A stretch of DNA of 64,000 nucleotides from Cytobacillus firmus (lineage in GTDB: Bacteria > Bacillota > Bacilli > Bacillales > Cytobacillaceae): NCBI RefSeq assembly GCF_023715565.1, contig NZ_JAMBOJ010000020.1, positions 1-64,000 of the forward strand. Reading direction: 5' to 3'. The notes below the pieces were generated by a model, which saw only the letters and a list, made by a program, of their open reading frames with translations, ran no database searches and was not told where the DNA came from. Below are positions 52,859 to 61,977 of this stretch, piece by piece (position 1 is the first letter of the stretch; every line of letters starts with the position of its first letter). Made by a program: the position numbers and the translations under genes.

Positions 52859-53458
52859 GTGAAAATCTCGGAATTCAGCCCCAGCCATTTAAATGAGGAT
52901 GATGTTTCCAAATTGCTTTATGACGGAATTGAGGATAATCTGCAAAAAGGAGATTTAATTTTTGTTCCTGGAAGCAGCAAAGCAGCAGAATATCGATTGC
53001 CTGAAGCTGTCAGGCTTTATCAGGAAGGAAGGGCAACAAAGCTGCTTTTCTCAGGTGGTGTAAAATGGCCGGGAAATGAATTAACTGAAGCAGAAATGTT
53101 AATGAAAAAAGCAATCTTGTACGGAATCCCTTCAAATGATCTATTCATTGAAAATAGTTCTCTCCATACAAAAGAAAATGTGCTTGGCTCCTTGCTGGTT
53201 TTGGACCGGATGTGCGGGCTGGAGAACATCACTAACATCATCATTGTGACGGCGCCATTTCATATGAGGAGGCTGCACTTAACATTGTTGACGTATATGC
53301 CGAATTGGATTAACTATTCTCTAGTATGTTCTGATGATGGTTCAACCGGGAAAGAGAAATGGAAGAAGCATCCATACGGGAGAAAAAGAGCGTTTGATGA
53401 AGCCCAGAAAATAATTGATTACGTGAATAAGGGCATTCTGATAGATCAGGAAATCTAA
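52859..53458 (+). CDS. YdcF family protein (DUF218)
   Basis: A 199-aa protein of the DUF218/YdcF group. Typical elements: DLIFVPGSSKAAEYRLPEAVRLYQEGRA near residue 33 (in parts: IFVPGSS, RLPEAVRLYQEG), LLFSGGVKWPG near 62, TKENVLGSL near 100 and IIIVTAPFHMRRLHLT near 120. These are the conserved SGG and H-R positions of the family. Biochemical function is not settled; some members bind SAM or act on envelope compounds. The start is GTG 52859 after AAAGGGGGAAAG. No membrane anchor, unlike many longer relatives. Confidence 0.8.
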   Translation: MKISEFSPSHLNEDDVSKLLYDGIEDNLQKGDLIFVPGSSKAAEYRLPEAVRLYQEGRATKLLFSGGVKWPGNELTEAEMLMKKAILYGIPSNDLFIENSSLHTKENVLGSLLVLDRMCGLENITNIIIVTAPFHMRRLHLTLLTYMPNWINYSLVCSDDGSTGKEKWKKHPYGRKRAFDEAQKIIDYVNKGILIDQEI

Positions 53459-53465
53459 TGACAAG

Positions 53466-53500
53466 AAAAACCCCGCCAGTATCCAATCGGCGGGATCCTT
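53466..53500 (-). terminator. Terminator of cwlJ
   Basis: On the minus strand CCCGCC and GGCGGG enclose an 11-nt loop, followed by GTTTTT. Also usable for the converging YdcF gene. Confidence 0.75.
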
Positions 53501-53501
53501 A

Positions 53502-53930
53502 TTAAAATGTATTATAAATATTCTCGCATTCTTCCGCTGTAGGTTCGTAAAAGCAATGTTGCTTAAATTTACCTGCAAACGGCTGATTGTACCATGTGGG
53601 CGGACATTCCCCGGGTGGCCTGAAATACCATAGTGCAAATTTAGAGGGCCAAATCCTTTCACCTTTTACAGCCCTCCGTGCGAGTCTTCTCTCCACTTCT
53701 CTTGGCCGCTGATAAAAATAACTTTTCTGAACTGCTTCAAAAGCATGCGGTTGATGTATCATCTCAGGGATAGTGCGAATTCCTTTGAAATCAGAACAAT
53801 TTCCCCTGATTCGGTTAACGCCTACATTTCCCACCATTAACATGCCCTGCTGGCCTTCTCCTTCAGCCTCTGCCCGTAAAAGGCGGGCCAGTAAATCTAT
53901 ATCCTGTTCGCGTGCCTTTACCACTGCCAT
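53502..53930 (-). CDS. cwlJ: Spore cortex-lytic hydrolase CwlJ
   Basis: Hydrolase that breaks cortex peptidoglycan during germination, triggered by calcium dipicolinate. The 142-aa protein has exactly the length of B. subtilis CwlJ and matches it through LLARLLRAEAEGEGQQGM (catalytic glutamate), GNVGVNRIRGNCSDFKGIRTI (in parts: NVGVNR, CSDFKG), QPHAFEAVQ, KFALWYFRP and the terminal ENIYNTF. No signal peptide, as expected for a coat-localised mother-cell product. Its usual partner gerQ is not in the window. Confidence 0.95.
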   Translation of the reverse strand: MAVVKAREQDIDLLARLLRAEAEGEGQQGMLMVGNVGVNRIRGNCSDFKGIRTIPEMIHQPHAFEAVQKSYFYQRPREVERRLARRAVKGERIWPSKFALWYFRPPGECPPTWYNQPFAGKFKQHCFYEPTAEECENIYNTF

Positions 53931-54012
53931 TCTGACTCACCACCGTTACCCAATATTAGTTAAGGCTGATATAGGGTATGCACATAAGAGGGAGATGTGC
54001 TTATAGCAAGAG

Positions 54013-54041
54013 AAAAGGCTCCGGCAGAAGCAGGAGCTTTT
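54013..54041 (-). terminator. Terminator of the YlbC-like gene
   Basis: AAAAGGCTCC and GGAGCTTTT pair around a 10-nt loop; the T-rich side faces downstream on the minus strand. Confidence 0.7.
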
Positions 54042-55182
54042 AATTGGCATAAAAATTTTCGGTATAATAAGGCTGTGATTTTGAATTAAAAGCGACACCA
54101 ACACCCAAAAATTCATAATCCGCACGCAGAATGTTTTTGCGGTGACCTTCCGAGTTCATTAATCCTTCATGAGCAAAGATACTGCTGAATTGGCCGGAAG
54201 CAAGGTTTTCCCCGGCTAACATAAACGAAACTTCATCCGACTGCATTCTGTCAAAAGGGGAGAGGCCCTGCAGATTGGTATGGTCAAAATAATTGTTCTC
54301 TGCCATATCGCTGCTGTGTTTACGCGCCGTACCCTTAACTGTATCGTCCCACTCCAGAACGGGCACTCCATGAGTTACTCTCTCTGCATTGGTAATATCG
54401 AACAGCTGCCATTCAAATCCTTCTTTTAGAACACTGCTGGCATTTGCATAAAAGGAATTTTTTTGCTTTTCAAGTGATTTGCTGATTATTTGAATGGATG
54501 TGACCGTATTGTCACGATGCTTATCATAAAAAATGGTTATGTAATTCCCATCCAGTTCGTATAAGTCATAATCACGATTCTCCTCAAGCTGGAAGATGAC
54601 CAAGTCTTTTCTCATACTATCCAGCGGCTTTCCAAGCTGCTGTGCCACAGATGACTTTGGCGTCCCGTAGGCAATATCTTTTGAAGAAGAAATCAGATCC
54701 TGATTTGTATAGATGCCCGCTGCTTTTTCCTGCTTATCATAAGCAACCATTACGAAATTTTGATAGTGGTCGTGATAGGCATGCCAGTCTGTTCCATATT
54801 CATTCTCGGAGATACGATTGGAGGGACCAAGGTTTTTTTCGATTTCCGCCTTATCATCTCCTATTACTATGTTATGAATAGAAAAGGTTTGTTCCTCAGG
54901 AGCTTCCAAAACAGGTTTTTCGGCTTTATCCTCTGGAGAATGATTTTTATTCCCGGTATATTGCCCTATAGTCATGAGAAATTGATCCGCCCAGTTTTGC
55001 GCCTTCTCCATAACGCCCGTTATTAAATTCTGGAAATCCTCATTATCTTTAAAAAGCTGAATATCTGTTTTTATATTATCCATTACAGTTCCTGACTTAG
55101 AATCATCAGCTGATTTTTCATCCGGCTGCGAAAAAGCGAAACCGAGAAATAACAGGATAAGTATAAATAAAACCTTCCTCAA
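54040..55182 (-). CDS. YlbC-like CAP/SCP domain protein, exported
   Basis: About 380 aa. A signal sequence (RKVLFILILLFLGFAFS) is followed by a charged linker, a CAP-associated N-terminal domain (about 105-240) with two repeats of the type IGDDKAEIEKNLGPSN and YGTPKSSVAQQLGKPL, and a C-terminal CAP/SCP domain with ITNAERVTHGVPVLEWDD, AENNYFDHTN and NSEGHRKNIL. Secreted CAP proteins bind envelope lipids or peptides; the role of YlbC is unknown. Frame opens at 55197, but GGAGG lies within it, so TTG 55182 is the probable start. Confidence 0.85.
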   Translation of the reverse strand: MRKVLFILILLFLGFAFSQPDEKSADDSKSGTVMDNIKTDIQLFKDNEDFQNLITGVMEKAQNWADQFLMTIGQYTGNKNHSPEDKAEKPVLEAPEEQTFSIHNIVIGDDKAEIEKNLGPSNRISENEYGTDWHAYHDHYQNFVMVAYDKQEKAAGIYTNQDLISSSKDIAYGTPKSSVAQQLGKPLDSMRKDLVIFQLEENRDYDLYELDGNYITIFYDKHRDNTVTSIQIISKSLEKQKNSFYANASSVLKEGFEWQLFDITNAERVTHGVPVLEWDDTVKGTARKHSSDMAENNYFDHTNLQGLSPFDRMQSDEVSFMLAGENLASGQFSSIFAHEGLMNSEGHRKNILRADYEFLGVGVAFNSKSQPYYTENFYAN

Positions 55183-55411
55183 ATAATCTCCTCCCATGCA
55201 CCTTTAAACCCAATATCAAAGGTATACCCATCCATTATAAGATCTAAAAATACGGAATTGCAAAACATTGCGGCTTTCCTTATTTTTCTACCCTGTTTGC
55301 CTGGTGCTTTAACCGTGATTCGATATTTTCCGTTTTTAATAGCACAGTTGGGGTAACATAATTATAAAAATGAAAAATGAAAGATGAAAGATGAACTGCA
55401 AAGGGGGAAGC

Positions 55412-56239
55412 ATGATGAAACTAACACCTGAACAAAGAATTGAACTCCATGGATTTAATAATCTGACAAAATCGCTCAGCTTTAATATGTATGATATTTG
55501 TTATACAAGGACAAGGGAGGAGCGTGAAGCCTATATAGATTATATTGATGAGGAATATAGCGCGGAGCGGCTCACAAAAATACTTACGGATGTTTCTGAT
55601 ATTATTGGTGCACATGTCCTGAATGTAGCACAGCAGGATTATGTGCCACAAGGTGCAAGTGTGACGGTTCTTGTATCTGAAGGGCCAGTAGTGGAAGTAC
55701 CGGCTGAATCTTATGATGAATCTCCCGGACCCCTTCCGGATAACGTAGTCATGCAGCTGGATAAAAGCCATATTACCGTTCATACCTATCCTGAATATCA
55801 TCCTGACGAAGGCATCAGCACATTCAGGGCAGATATAGATGTATCCACCTGCGGAGAAATTTCCCCGCTAAAAGCCCTTAATTACTTGATTCATTCTTTT
55901 GATACTGACATCATGATTATAGATTACAGAGTCAGGGGATTTACACGGGACAAGGACGGGAAGAAACTCTATATCGATCATGATATCAGTTCGATCCAGA
56001 ATTATATTCCCGATGAAGCAAAAGAAGATTTTGATATGATCGACGTAAATATATATCAGGCTCACACCTTTCATACTAAATGCAAAATAAGGGATTTCGA
56101 TTTGGATAATTATTTATTTGGATACACTAAGGACACACTTAATCCAAAGGACGCCGAAGAGATTACTGAGCGGCTTAAAACAGAGATGGACGAAATTTTT
56201 TACGGAAAGAATATTAAACCCGGTTCTATATCAGAGTAA
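55412..56239 (+). CDS. speD: S-adenosylmethionine decarboxylase proenzyme (long type)
   Basis: Makes decarboxylated SAM for spermidine synthesis. This is the longer E. coli-like class (about 275 aa) and not the short SpeH type. The self-cleavage site is in [13 protein letters not shown] near residue 113, where the serine becomes the pyruvoyl cofactor. Conserved FHGFNN-like start ([19 protein letters not shown]), [16 protein letters not shown] and [18 protein letters not shown] complete the family pattern. ATG 55415 is an equally good start after AAGGGGG. No other polyamine gene is adjacent. Confidence 0.95.
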   Translation: MMKLTPEQRIELHGFNNLTKSLSFNMYDICYTRTREEREAYIDYIDEEYSAERLTKILTDVSDIIGAHVLNVAQQDYVPQGASVTVLVSEGPVVEVPAESYDESPGPLPDNVVMQLDKSHITVHTYPEYHPDEGISTFRADIDVSTCGEISPLKALNYLIHSFDTDIMIIDYRVRGFTRDKDGKKLYIDHDISSIQNYIPDEAKEDFDMIDVNIYQAHTFHTKCKIRDFDLDNYLFGYTKDTLNPKDAEEITERLKTEMDEIFYGKNIKPGSISE

Positions 56240-56244
56240 ACGTG

Positions 56245-56272
56245 AAGGCTCCCAATCAGGGAGTCTTTTTTT
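56245..56272 (+). terminator. Terminator after speD
   Basis: AGGCTCCC and GGGAGTCTT enclose AATCA, followed by seven Ts. Confidence 0.85.
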
Positions 56273-56384
56273 AGTACACCCGAATTCAGGAAATGATAAA
56301 ACCGGAGTGCATTGGGAGCAGGGAACTATTAAGGAGCAGTCTCTGCTTCGCCAAACCGAAAAGAGTTAGCAAATAAGCACAGTT

Positions 56385-56419
56385 AGAGCCAGGAAAATTG
56401 GGTTTTCCTGGCTCTTTTC
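56385..56419. terminator. Bidirectional terminator before the MerR-DUF3967 gene
   Basis: AGAGCCAGGAAA and TTTCCTGGCTCT pair around a short loop, with TTTTCTT on the plus strand. It probably ends the minus-strand gene at 56447. Confidence 0.7.
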
Positions 56420-56446
56420 TTAATTCCACCTCAATCTAAGGTTTAT

Positions 56447-57382
56447 TTATTTCCAGAATTCCCACCATTTTTTTTCTGGTTCCTGTGCAGCTGCCGCGCT
56501 TCGGAAAGAAACAATCATATCCTGAAAAACATCTTCCCGCTGCTTTACTTCATGCCAATATTGCTCCCGCTCTTTATTAATGGTTTCGATATAAATTTCC
56601 CGATCAGTATTTAATGTTTCTATCAGCGAGCTGATTTCGGTGCTGGTCACTTCGGCGGAAGAGGAGATGTAATGAATCATGGTTTTGAACTCTTCAGAAG
56701 ATGCTTCCGATGATTCTGTCAGTTTGTTTGTCAAATGATGAATTTGATCGGAAGTGCGTTTCGAACTTTTCGCAACCCTCTTCGAAAGAGTTCCGAATGC
56801 TTCAGAAGTTTCTTCCGAATTCTGCTCAATCCTCGCTGACAGTGATTCGATTTCCGCTTTTGTTTTTTCGCCTGATTTGTAGATTGAATCCGAAAGGCTT
56901 TTAACGGTATGCAATGACCCTTTGCTAATCTCTTTTTTCACTTCTTCCATAACTTCCTTTCGAACGCCGCTGCGGATTTCATTTCTTATATCTGTAAGTA
57001 AACTGTCCCTGAAGTTTTCCATCAAAACCATGAATTGTTCTGCATCCATGACTGGATCAGGCTCTTTATGTATGGCAGTTTCCTGTTCTACTGTTGCCAA
57101 AGCGTTTTCATTTTCAGGCGAAGCCATTCCAGGAGCAAGGTCCATATGTTTTTGCATTAATTCCCGAATCATTTCCTTGCTCAGGTTTTTATCCCGCATT
57201 TGCTTCACTTTTTCAAGCAATGCAATTTCATGGTCTGTATAAAAACGGGCTCCTTGTTTAGAACGTGGAATCAGTAAAAGTCCATTTAAATCCTTTTCCC
57301 ATTGCCTTAAGGTCCCGGGAGGCACATTCAGCATTTTCGAAACCTCTTTAATTGTATAAGCTTTCATATATTGTGTATCCAT
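56447..57382 (-). CDS. MerR-type DNA-binding protein with long coiled coil (DUF3967)
   Basis: A 311-aa protein. Residues 7-75 are a MerR winged helix (YTIKEVSKMLNVPPGTLRQWE). Residues 110-290 are a long charged helical or coiled-coil region rich in Ser, Glu and Lys. The chain ends in KKWWEFWK, the aromatic tail typical of DUF3967. This layout resembles RacA-like chromosome-anchoring proteins and plasmid-borne relatives more than a classic metal or drug sensor. The tail may bind membrane or a partner; this is inference. The in-frame ATG at residue 6 is an alternative start. Confidence 0.8.
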   Translation of the reverse strand: MDTQYMKAYTIKEVSKMLNVPPGTLRQWEKDLNGLLLIPRSKQGARFYTDHEIALLEKVKQMRDKNLSKEMIRELMQKHMDLAPGMASPENENALATVEQETAIHKEPDPVMDAEQFMVLMENFRDSLLTDIRNEIRSGVRKEVMEEVKKEISKGSLHTVKSLSDSIYKSGEKTKAEIESLSARIEQNSEETSEAFGTLSKRVAKSSKRTSDQIHHLTNKLTESSEASSEEFKTMIHYISSSAEVTSTEISSLIETLNTDREIYIETINKEREQYWHEVKQREDVFQDMIVSFRSAAAAQEPEKKWWEFWK

Positions 57383-57677
57383 TTAACTCAGCCCTTTCCA
57401 AAATAGATTCTGAATCATTCGGAAGCGGGTTCCGAATCAACTTCTACTAACCTATTCAGCATGTTATCCCTCTTTTTCCTGCTGCATGACAAAAGCTATC
57501 AAAACAAGACCTTTTTCATCAGAAAAAAGCAAAAAACCGTTATCTTGACAAAAACTCTCAAAAAATTCGCCTATCATCAGGAGATTTGTCTTATCCATGC
57601 GGGTATGGCACAATGGTGGGTGAGTTAGCAAACTAGAATATTATGAAAACAGCGAAATGAAAAGGGAGTTTGATCAA

Positions 57678-58430
57678 TTGGGTAATAGAATTATCGCAAT
57701 GTCTATAGCTGCCGGGGTTGGATTGTCTCTGACTGTGGGAGGCATAAAGATGGGGAGCAATGAACACTCAAATGAAAAGGAAATTTCCTATACAGCTGTT
57801 CCACATGCGGAGGCTAAGCATGCACCGCCTGTGAAGCAGGAAATTCAGAAGCAATCGGTGCTTCTGGATGTACCATTGTACAACCAAATGGATCACCCGC
57901 GTTTATATAATGGTTGTGAGATTACCAGTTTGGCAATGATTATAAGCTATGAAGGCATAAAAGTTTCAAAGAATGAGTTGGCAAAGGAAGTTAATCGGGT
58001 TCCGCTCAGATATAGCGGAGGCGGGTACGGGAATCCCAATGAGGGCTTTGTCGGCAATATGGAAGATGGTCCGGGATTGGGCGTTTATGAGGGGCCGATA
58101 TTCGATCTGGCTAAAAAGTACTTTCCTGACCGTGCTGAGAATCTAACTGGCAAGCCGTTTGATGTGCTTCTTGAAAAAGTAGCGAAAGGGTCGCCGGTCT
58201 GGATCATTACAACCGCAAGTCTGTCACCCGCTGCATCTTTTGAGACTTGGAATACACCTGGCGGACCGGTGGATGTAACCTTCCAGATGCATAGTGTAGC
58301 CATAACCGGGTATGATAAGGAAAATATCTATATTAACGATCCCTATGGCACGAAGAATAAAAAGGTGCCTAAACAGCAGTTTATAGAAGCCTGGGAGCTA
58401 ATGGGGTCACAGGCTATAGTCATTAACTAG
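57678..58430 (+). CDS. C39-like cysteine peptidase family protein, exported
   Basis: About 250 aa. An N-terminal hydrophobic segment (IIAMSIAAGVGLSLTVGG) acts as signal or anchor. The peptidase C39-like domain (about residues 65-248) has the catalytic cysteine in NGCEITSLAMIISY, the histidine in QMHSVAITGYD and NDPYGTKNKKV with the Asp/Asn, as in YvpB-type papain-fold proteins. The frame opens at 57657, but AAAGGGAG is nine bases before TTG 57678. Cell-surface hydrolase of unknown substrate. Confidence 0.8.
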   Translation: MGNRIIAMSIAAGVGLSLTVGGIKMGSNEHSNEKEISYTAVPHAEAKHAPPVKQEIQKQSVLLDVPLYNQMDHPRLYNGCEITSLAMIISYEGIKVSKNELAKEVNRVPLRYSGGGYGNPNEGFVGNMEDGPGLGVYEGPIFDLAKKYFPDRAENLTGKPFDVLLEKVAKGSPVWIITTASLSPAASFETWNTPGGPVDVTFQMHSVAITGYDKENIYINDPYGTKNKKVPKQQFIEAWELMGSQAIVIN

Positions 58431-58440
58431 CAAAATAGTA

Positions 58441-58606
58441 AAAGAGGCTGGGACAGAACTAAATTGTCCGTTGTTAAAGCCGAATGATTTCTATTTTAAA
58501 AAGTAATAAAAATAAAAGAAACGAACTATTACGAAACTCTAAATCAGAATTTCGAATAATAGTTCGTTTTTTTCTTTGGTCGAAATGCTTTTGTCCCAGC
58601 CCCTTT
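58441..58606. repeat. Complete GGCTGGGAC-type palindromic element
   Basis: AAAGAGGCTGGGAC (58441-58454) and GTCCCAGCCCCTTT (58593-58606) are terminal inverted repeats with one mismatch. Inside, AACGAACTATT and AATAGTTCGTT with CGAA/TTCG form a second hairpin and a T run. Size 166 bp. It lies between convergent genes and touches the stop codon of the AbrB-type gene. The second copy is at the left window edge. Confidence 0.7.
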
Positions 58607-59669
58607 ATTCGCTTGAGGTTTTCAATCTCTTAAACTTCAAAAACATCCATTTTAAAAGTGGCGGAACCACAAAGAAGATAAAGAATAAGCGAAAAAGCTG
58701 ATATCCTGTAACGATGGCCAGGTCTGCTCCAGTTTCATGGGCCATGATAGCCATTTGATCCATTCCTCCAGGTGCAAGGCTCAGTAATCCGGTGGCAGGG
58801 GAAATATGAAAAGCATATATAACCCAAAAACTAAGCAGAACTGAACACACCATGAGAAGCAGACCGCTTAAGACAGCAAGTGAAATCGTTTTAACCTTAT
58901 GATCCAGTTTTTCAGGCTTCATCATCATGCCGATATGTGCTCCAATTAATAGCTGTGATAGATCCAGAACAGAGGAAGGAAGCTCTGGCCCATTAATGCC
59001 GGAAATAACAAGGGCAGCTGTTCCCATAATCGGACCGAGAAGGGGTGCAGTAGGGAGCTTCAGGCGTTTGCTGAGGATAATACCTGCAAAGGAAACCAGT
59101 GCGAAGAGAAAAATATCAGGAAATAAATCTCTCCATAATGGTTCTGCAGCTGTAAAACCAGATCCCCCAGTAATGTTCATCCAAGGTCCGAAAACCAGAG
59201 CAGGGACTGTGAAAATAATCATGAACAGTCTTGCAACCTGCATAAAGGTAACTACAGTGATATCGATTCCTTTGACTTCCTCTGCCAGAAGAATCATTTG
59301 TGATAGACCTCCTGGAATACTGCCAATCAGAACTGTCGGATAATCGATGCCCATTAATCTGGAAATGAGAAGTGCTGAGAGGGCACAGAAGAGAATAAGG
59401 GCAACCGTAATTAGCATAATAAATGGCAGCTTCTTAAGAATCAGCAGGACCGCATCCTGTGTAAAGGAAAGGCCAATGCTGTAGCCGACAATAATAATCC
59501 CTGCATCGCGAAGAGCGGCGGGCCAGTAGAAGGGAATTTTGCTGAGCCGGCTTCCAATCATGACAGCAGTTAATGCCCCGAGTAAAAAGGCGACCGGAAC
59601 ATTTAATAAAGAAAATAAACCTGCACCTGCTGCAGCAGTACAAAAGGTGATAAAAATATTTTTTTTCAC
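58605..59669 (-). CDS. AbrB family membrane protein (ammonia monooxygenase-like, COG3180)
   Basis: A 354-aa protein with about ten membrane segments in two similar halves, the AbrB duplication domain. Repeated blocks LLIGSIPGGLSQMILLAEEVKGIDIT near residue 117 (in parts: IPGGLSQMILLAEE) and LLSLAPGGMDQMAIMAHETGADLAIVTGYQLFR near 295 (in parts: APGGMDQMAIMAHE) are the internal repeats. The ammonia-monooxygenase label in databases is not a proven function. Role unknown. Confidence 0.8.
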   Translation of the reverse strand: MKKNIFITFCTAAAGAGLFSLLNVPVAFLLGALTAVMIGSRLSKIPFYWPAALRDAGIIIVGYSIGLSFTQDAVLLILKKLPFIMLITVALILFCALSALLISRLMGIDYPTVLIGSIPGGLSQMILLAEEVKGIDITVVTFMQVARLFMIIFTVPALVFGPWMNITGGSGFTAAEPLWRDLFPDIFLFALVSFAGIILSKRLKLPTAPLLGPIMGTAALVISGINGPELPSSVLDLSQLLIGAHIGMMMKPEKLDHKVKTISLAVLSGLLLMVCSVLLSFWVIYAFHISPATGLLSLAPGGMDQMAIMAHETGADLAIVTGYQLFRLFFIFFVVPPLLKWMFLKFKRLKTSSE

Positions 59670-59806
59670 GCAAAAACCTTCTTTTCTTTTGATTACCTAA
59701 AGATATTTATAACATATGTTAACAATGAATGAATTACAAGTTTTATGTAATGATATATTTTCATACATTTATAAAAAAGGCGGGTTTTCTAAAAGGGGGA
59801 CTAACC

Positions 59807-60097
59807 ATGCCGGAAAAATTAAGCCATCTAGTTTTCATTTTATCTTTTGTATGCCTCGGTTTATTTTTGCTGCTGGGTTTTTCGCCGCTATATGATTTTT
59901 ATCTGAACAAAATCGGACATCGGCCATTTTCTCTCCTTCTCCTGTTGACAGTTCTTGTCTTCCTCTTAAGTGTCCTTGTCTTAAAGAAAGTCCAAAATTG
60001 GCAGTCTGGCTTTCATGTAGTATTTTCCATTATCCTCACGCTTTTTCTTTCCTCGGTCCTCGCGATCATTGTTTTCTTCGGGAGCCAATTTAGATAA
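59807..60097 (+). CDS. Small membrane protein (96 aa), unknown
   Basis: A 96-aa protein with three hydrophobic segments at about residues 7-25, 38-58 and 69-91 and few charged residues. No family recognised. The frame opens at 59729, but AAAAGGGGG at 59791-59799 sets the start at ATG 59807. A terminator follows the stop at once. It stands alone between the AbrB-type gene and the germination operon. Confidence 0.65.
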   Translation: MPEKLSHLVFILSFVCLGLFLLLGFSPLYDFYLNKIGHRPFSLLLLLTVLVFLLSVLVLKKVQNWQSGFHVVFSIILTLFLSSVLAIIVFFGSQFR

Positions 60098-60100
60098 AAG

Positions 60101-60141
60101 AAAAGAGCCTGCACCATCATTGGTACAAGCAGGGTCTTTTA
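60101..60141 (+). terminator. Rho-independent terminator
   Basis: AAAGAGCCTGC and GCAGGGTCTTTT enclose a 16-nt loop and end in Ts. The following 258 bp to gerXA show no gene; sigma-G promoter elements could not be placed with confidence. Confidence 0.7.
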
Positions 60142-60399
60142 CTGGATTGGCAGCCAGTTATCCTTTTATTCCTCTCCTATTTAATTCCTTATATAAAAGA
60201 TAGAATTCCTTAACTGAGAGATATGAAATCTACTCTAAATAACAAATCCGGAGCATTTTTTACACCTATTTATCTCCTTTTTTAAGCAAGGGAGTAAGAG
60301 CTAAAAAATCGCTGGGTAAATTATATATCCAAGTATAAAACCCATCGTTTGATCAAAGGATAAGGTTACCATAATTTAACGGTACAGAAGGGGGACACT

Positions 60400-61977
60400 A
60401 TGCTGCGATGGATTAAACGCAAAATTGAATATTCCAAACTAGACCGCAAAAAGGATTTTAGTGTTTCTGACCGGATGGTATCTAAGAAATTAAGTGAGAA
60501 TATTACCTATATTTCCGAGCTTTTTGAGAAAAATTCTGATGTTGTTTTTAGGCGTTTTACTATTGGTCGGCAGCAGAAAGCAGATGCTTTTCTAGTTGGA
60601 ATAGATGGATTATATGACAAAACTGCCATACACGAGAACATTATCAAGCCTTTAATGGAACTTGAAACAGGGGATCTTCCTATTTTACAAAGGCTTGAGA
60701 CCATAGAGCAGGATCTGCTAAGCATATCCGACATTTCAACAGAGAGAACGATGAAAAAAAGTGTATCTCAATTATTAAAAGGGGATCCCTTACTGTTAAT
60801 TGACGGGATGGAGTATGTATATATTTTGGGTTCGAGAACATGGGAAATGAGAGGCATACAGGAGCCTGTAACAGAAACCGTTGTTAGGGGACCTAGAGAA
60901 GGATTTGTTGAAACCTTAAGAACCAATACAGCCATGCTTAGACGAAAGATTCATAACCAGAACCTAATCATAGAACAAATGACGATGGGTACCTTGTCAC
61001 AAACAGACGTGGCAATTGCATATATTAACCATTTAGTGAATCCTGATTTATTAGAGGAAGTAAAAAATAGGCTCAGAAAAATAAATACTGATGCCATATT
61101 GGAATCGGGGTATATTGAAGAATTCATTGAAGACGCACCTTATTCTCCCTTTCCTACCATATCCAATACTGAGAGGCCGGATGTTGTATCTGCGAGAATT
61201 TTGGAAGGAAGAATTGCCATTTTAGTAGACGGTACTTCCACTGTATTAATTGTTCCATATTTAATGATGGAATCATTCCAGGCAGCTGAAGATTATTATT
61301 CAAGGCCCTACTATACATCATTCATAAGAATGTTAAGGCTTATTGGCTTTTTGGCATCTACGTTAGCCCCTGCCGTTTATGTGGCGTTTCAAAATTTTCA
61401 TAAAGAAACATTCCCTACTGAATTATTGATCAGTCTATCGGCATCAAGGCAGGGTGTTCCTTTCCCGCTTTTTATTGAAGTATTTCTTATGATGATTAGT
61501 TTCGAATGGCTGCGTGAAGCTGGTATACGTATGCCAAGGCATATAGGACAAGCTGTTTCCATTGTCGGGGCATTGGTTTTGGGAGAATCTGCTGTGAATG
61601 CAGGATTTGTTGGTGCTCCCACGGTCATCATTGTTGCAATTTCAGCGATTACCAGCTTCATTATAACCCCGTTGAATGATGCAATCGCTTTGATCCGATT
61701 CGCTTTTTTATTTGCTGCTGGAATTTTAGGGATTTATGGGGTTATGCTTGCTCTTACCTTTTCTCTGCTTCATGTTGCTTCTTTGCGCTCCTTTGGCGTG
61801 CCATACATGTCGCCGTGGTTCCCTATTATGTGGTCAGACTGGAAAGATTTTTTAATCAGAGCGCCATTTTGGAAATTGAATCACCGTCCAGAAGCCTTAC
61901 ACACTCTGAATGATCTGCGTACGGCGAATGGCAACAAACCAAAATCGGGCAAAAAGCAAGAAGGGGGAGAAGAGTAA
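60400..61977 (+). CDS. GerA-type spore germinant receptor subunit A
   Basis: A 525-aa inner-spore-membrane protein that, with B and C subunits, senses nutrients. A large N-terminal hydrophilic part (residues 1-290) contains FRRFTIGRQQKADAFLVGIDG (in parts: FTIGRQQKADAF), VRGPREGFVETLRTNTAMLRRKI (in parts: RGPREGF) and FPTISNTERPD; four to five membrane segments follow, with VYVAFQNFHKETFPTELLISL-type sequence (in parts: FHKETFPTELL). All are typical of GerAA, GerBA and GerKA. It overlaps the C-subunit gene by 1 bp. GGGGGA precedes the ATG. Confidence 0.95.
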   Translation: MLRWIKRKIEYSKLDRKKDFSVSDRMVSKKLSENITYISELFEKNSDVVFRRFTIGRQQKADAFLVGIDGLYDKTAIHENIIKPLMELETGDLPILQRLETIEQDLLSISDISTERTMKKSVSQLLKGDPLLLIDGMEYVYILGSRTWEMRGIQEPVTETVVRGPREGFVETLRTNTAMLRRKIHNQNLIIEQMTMGTLSQTDVAIAYINHLVNPDLLEEVKNRLRKINTDAILESGYIEEFIEDAPYSPFPTISNTERPDVVSARILEGRIAILVDGTSTVLIVPYLMMESFQAAEDYYSRPYYTSFIRMLRLIGFLASTLAPAVYVAFQNFHKETFPTELLISLSASRQGVPFPLFIEVFLMMISFEWLREAGIRMPRHIGQAVSIVGALVLGESAVNAGFVGAPTVIIVAISAITSFIITPLNDAIALIRFAFLFAAGILGIYGVMLALTFSLLHVASLRSFGVPYMSPWFPIMWSDWKDFLIRAPFWKLNHRPEALHTLNDLRTANGNKPKSGKKQEGGEE

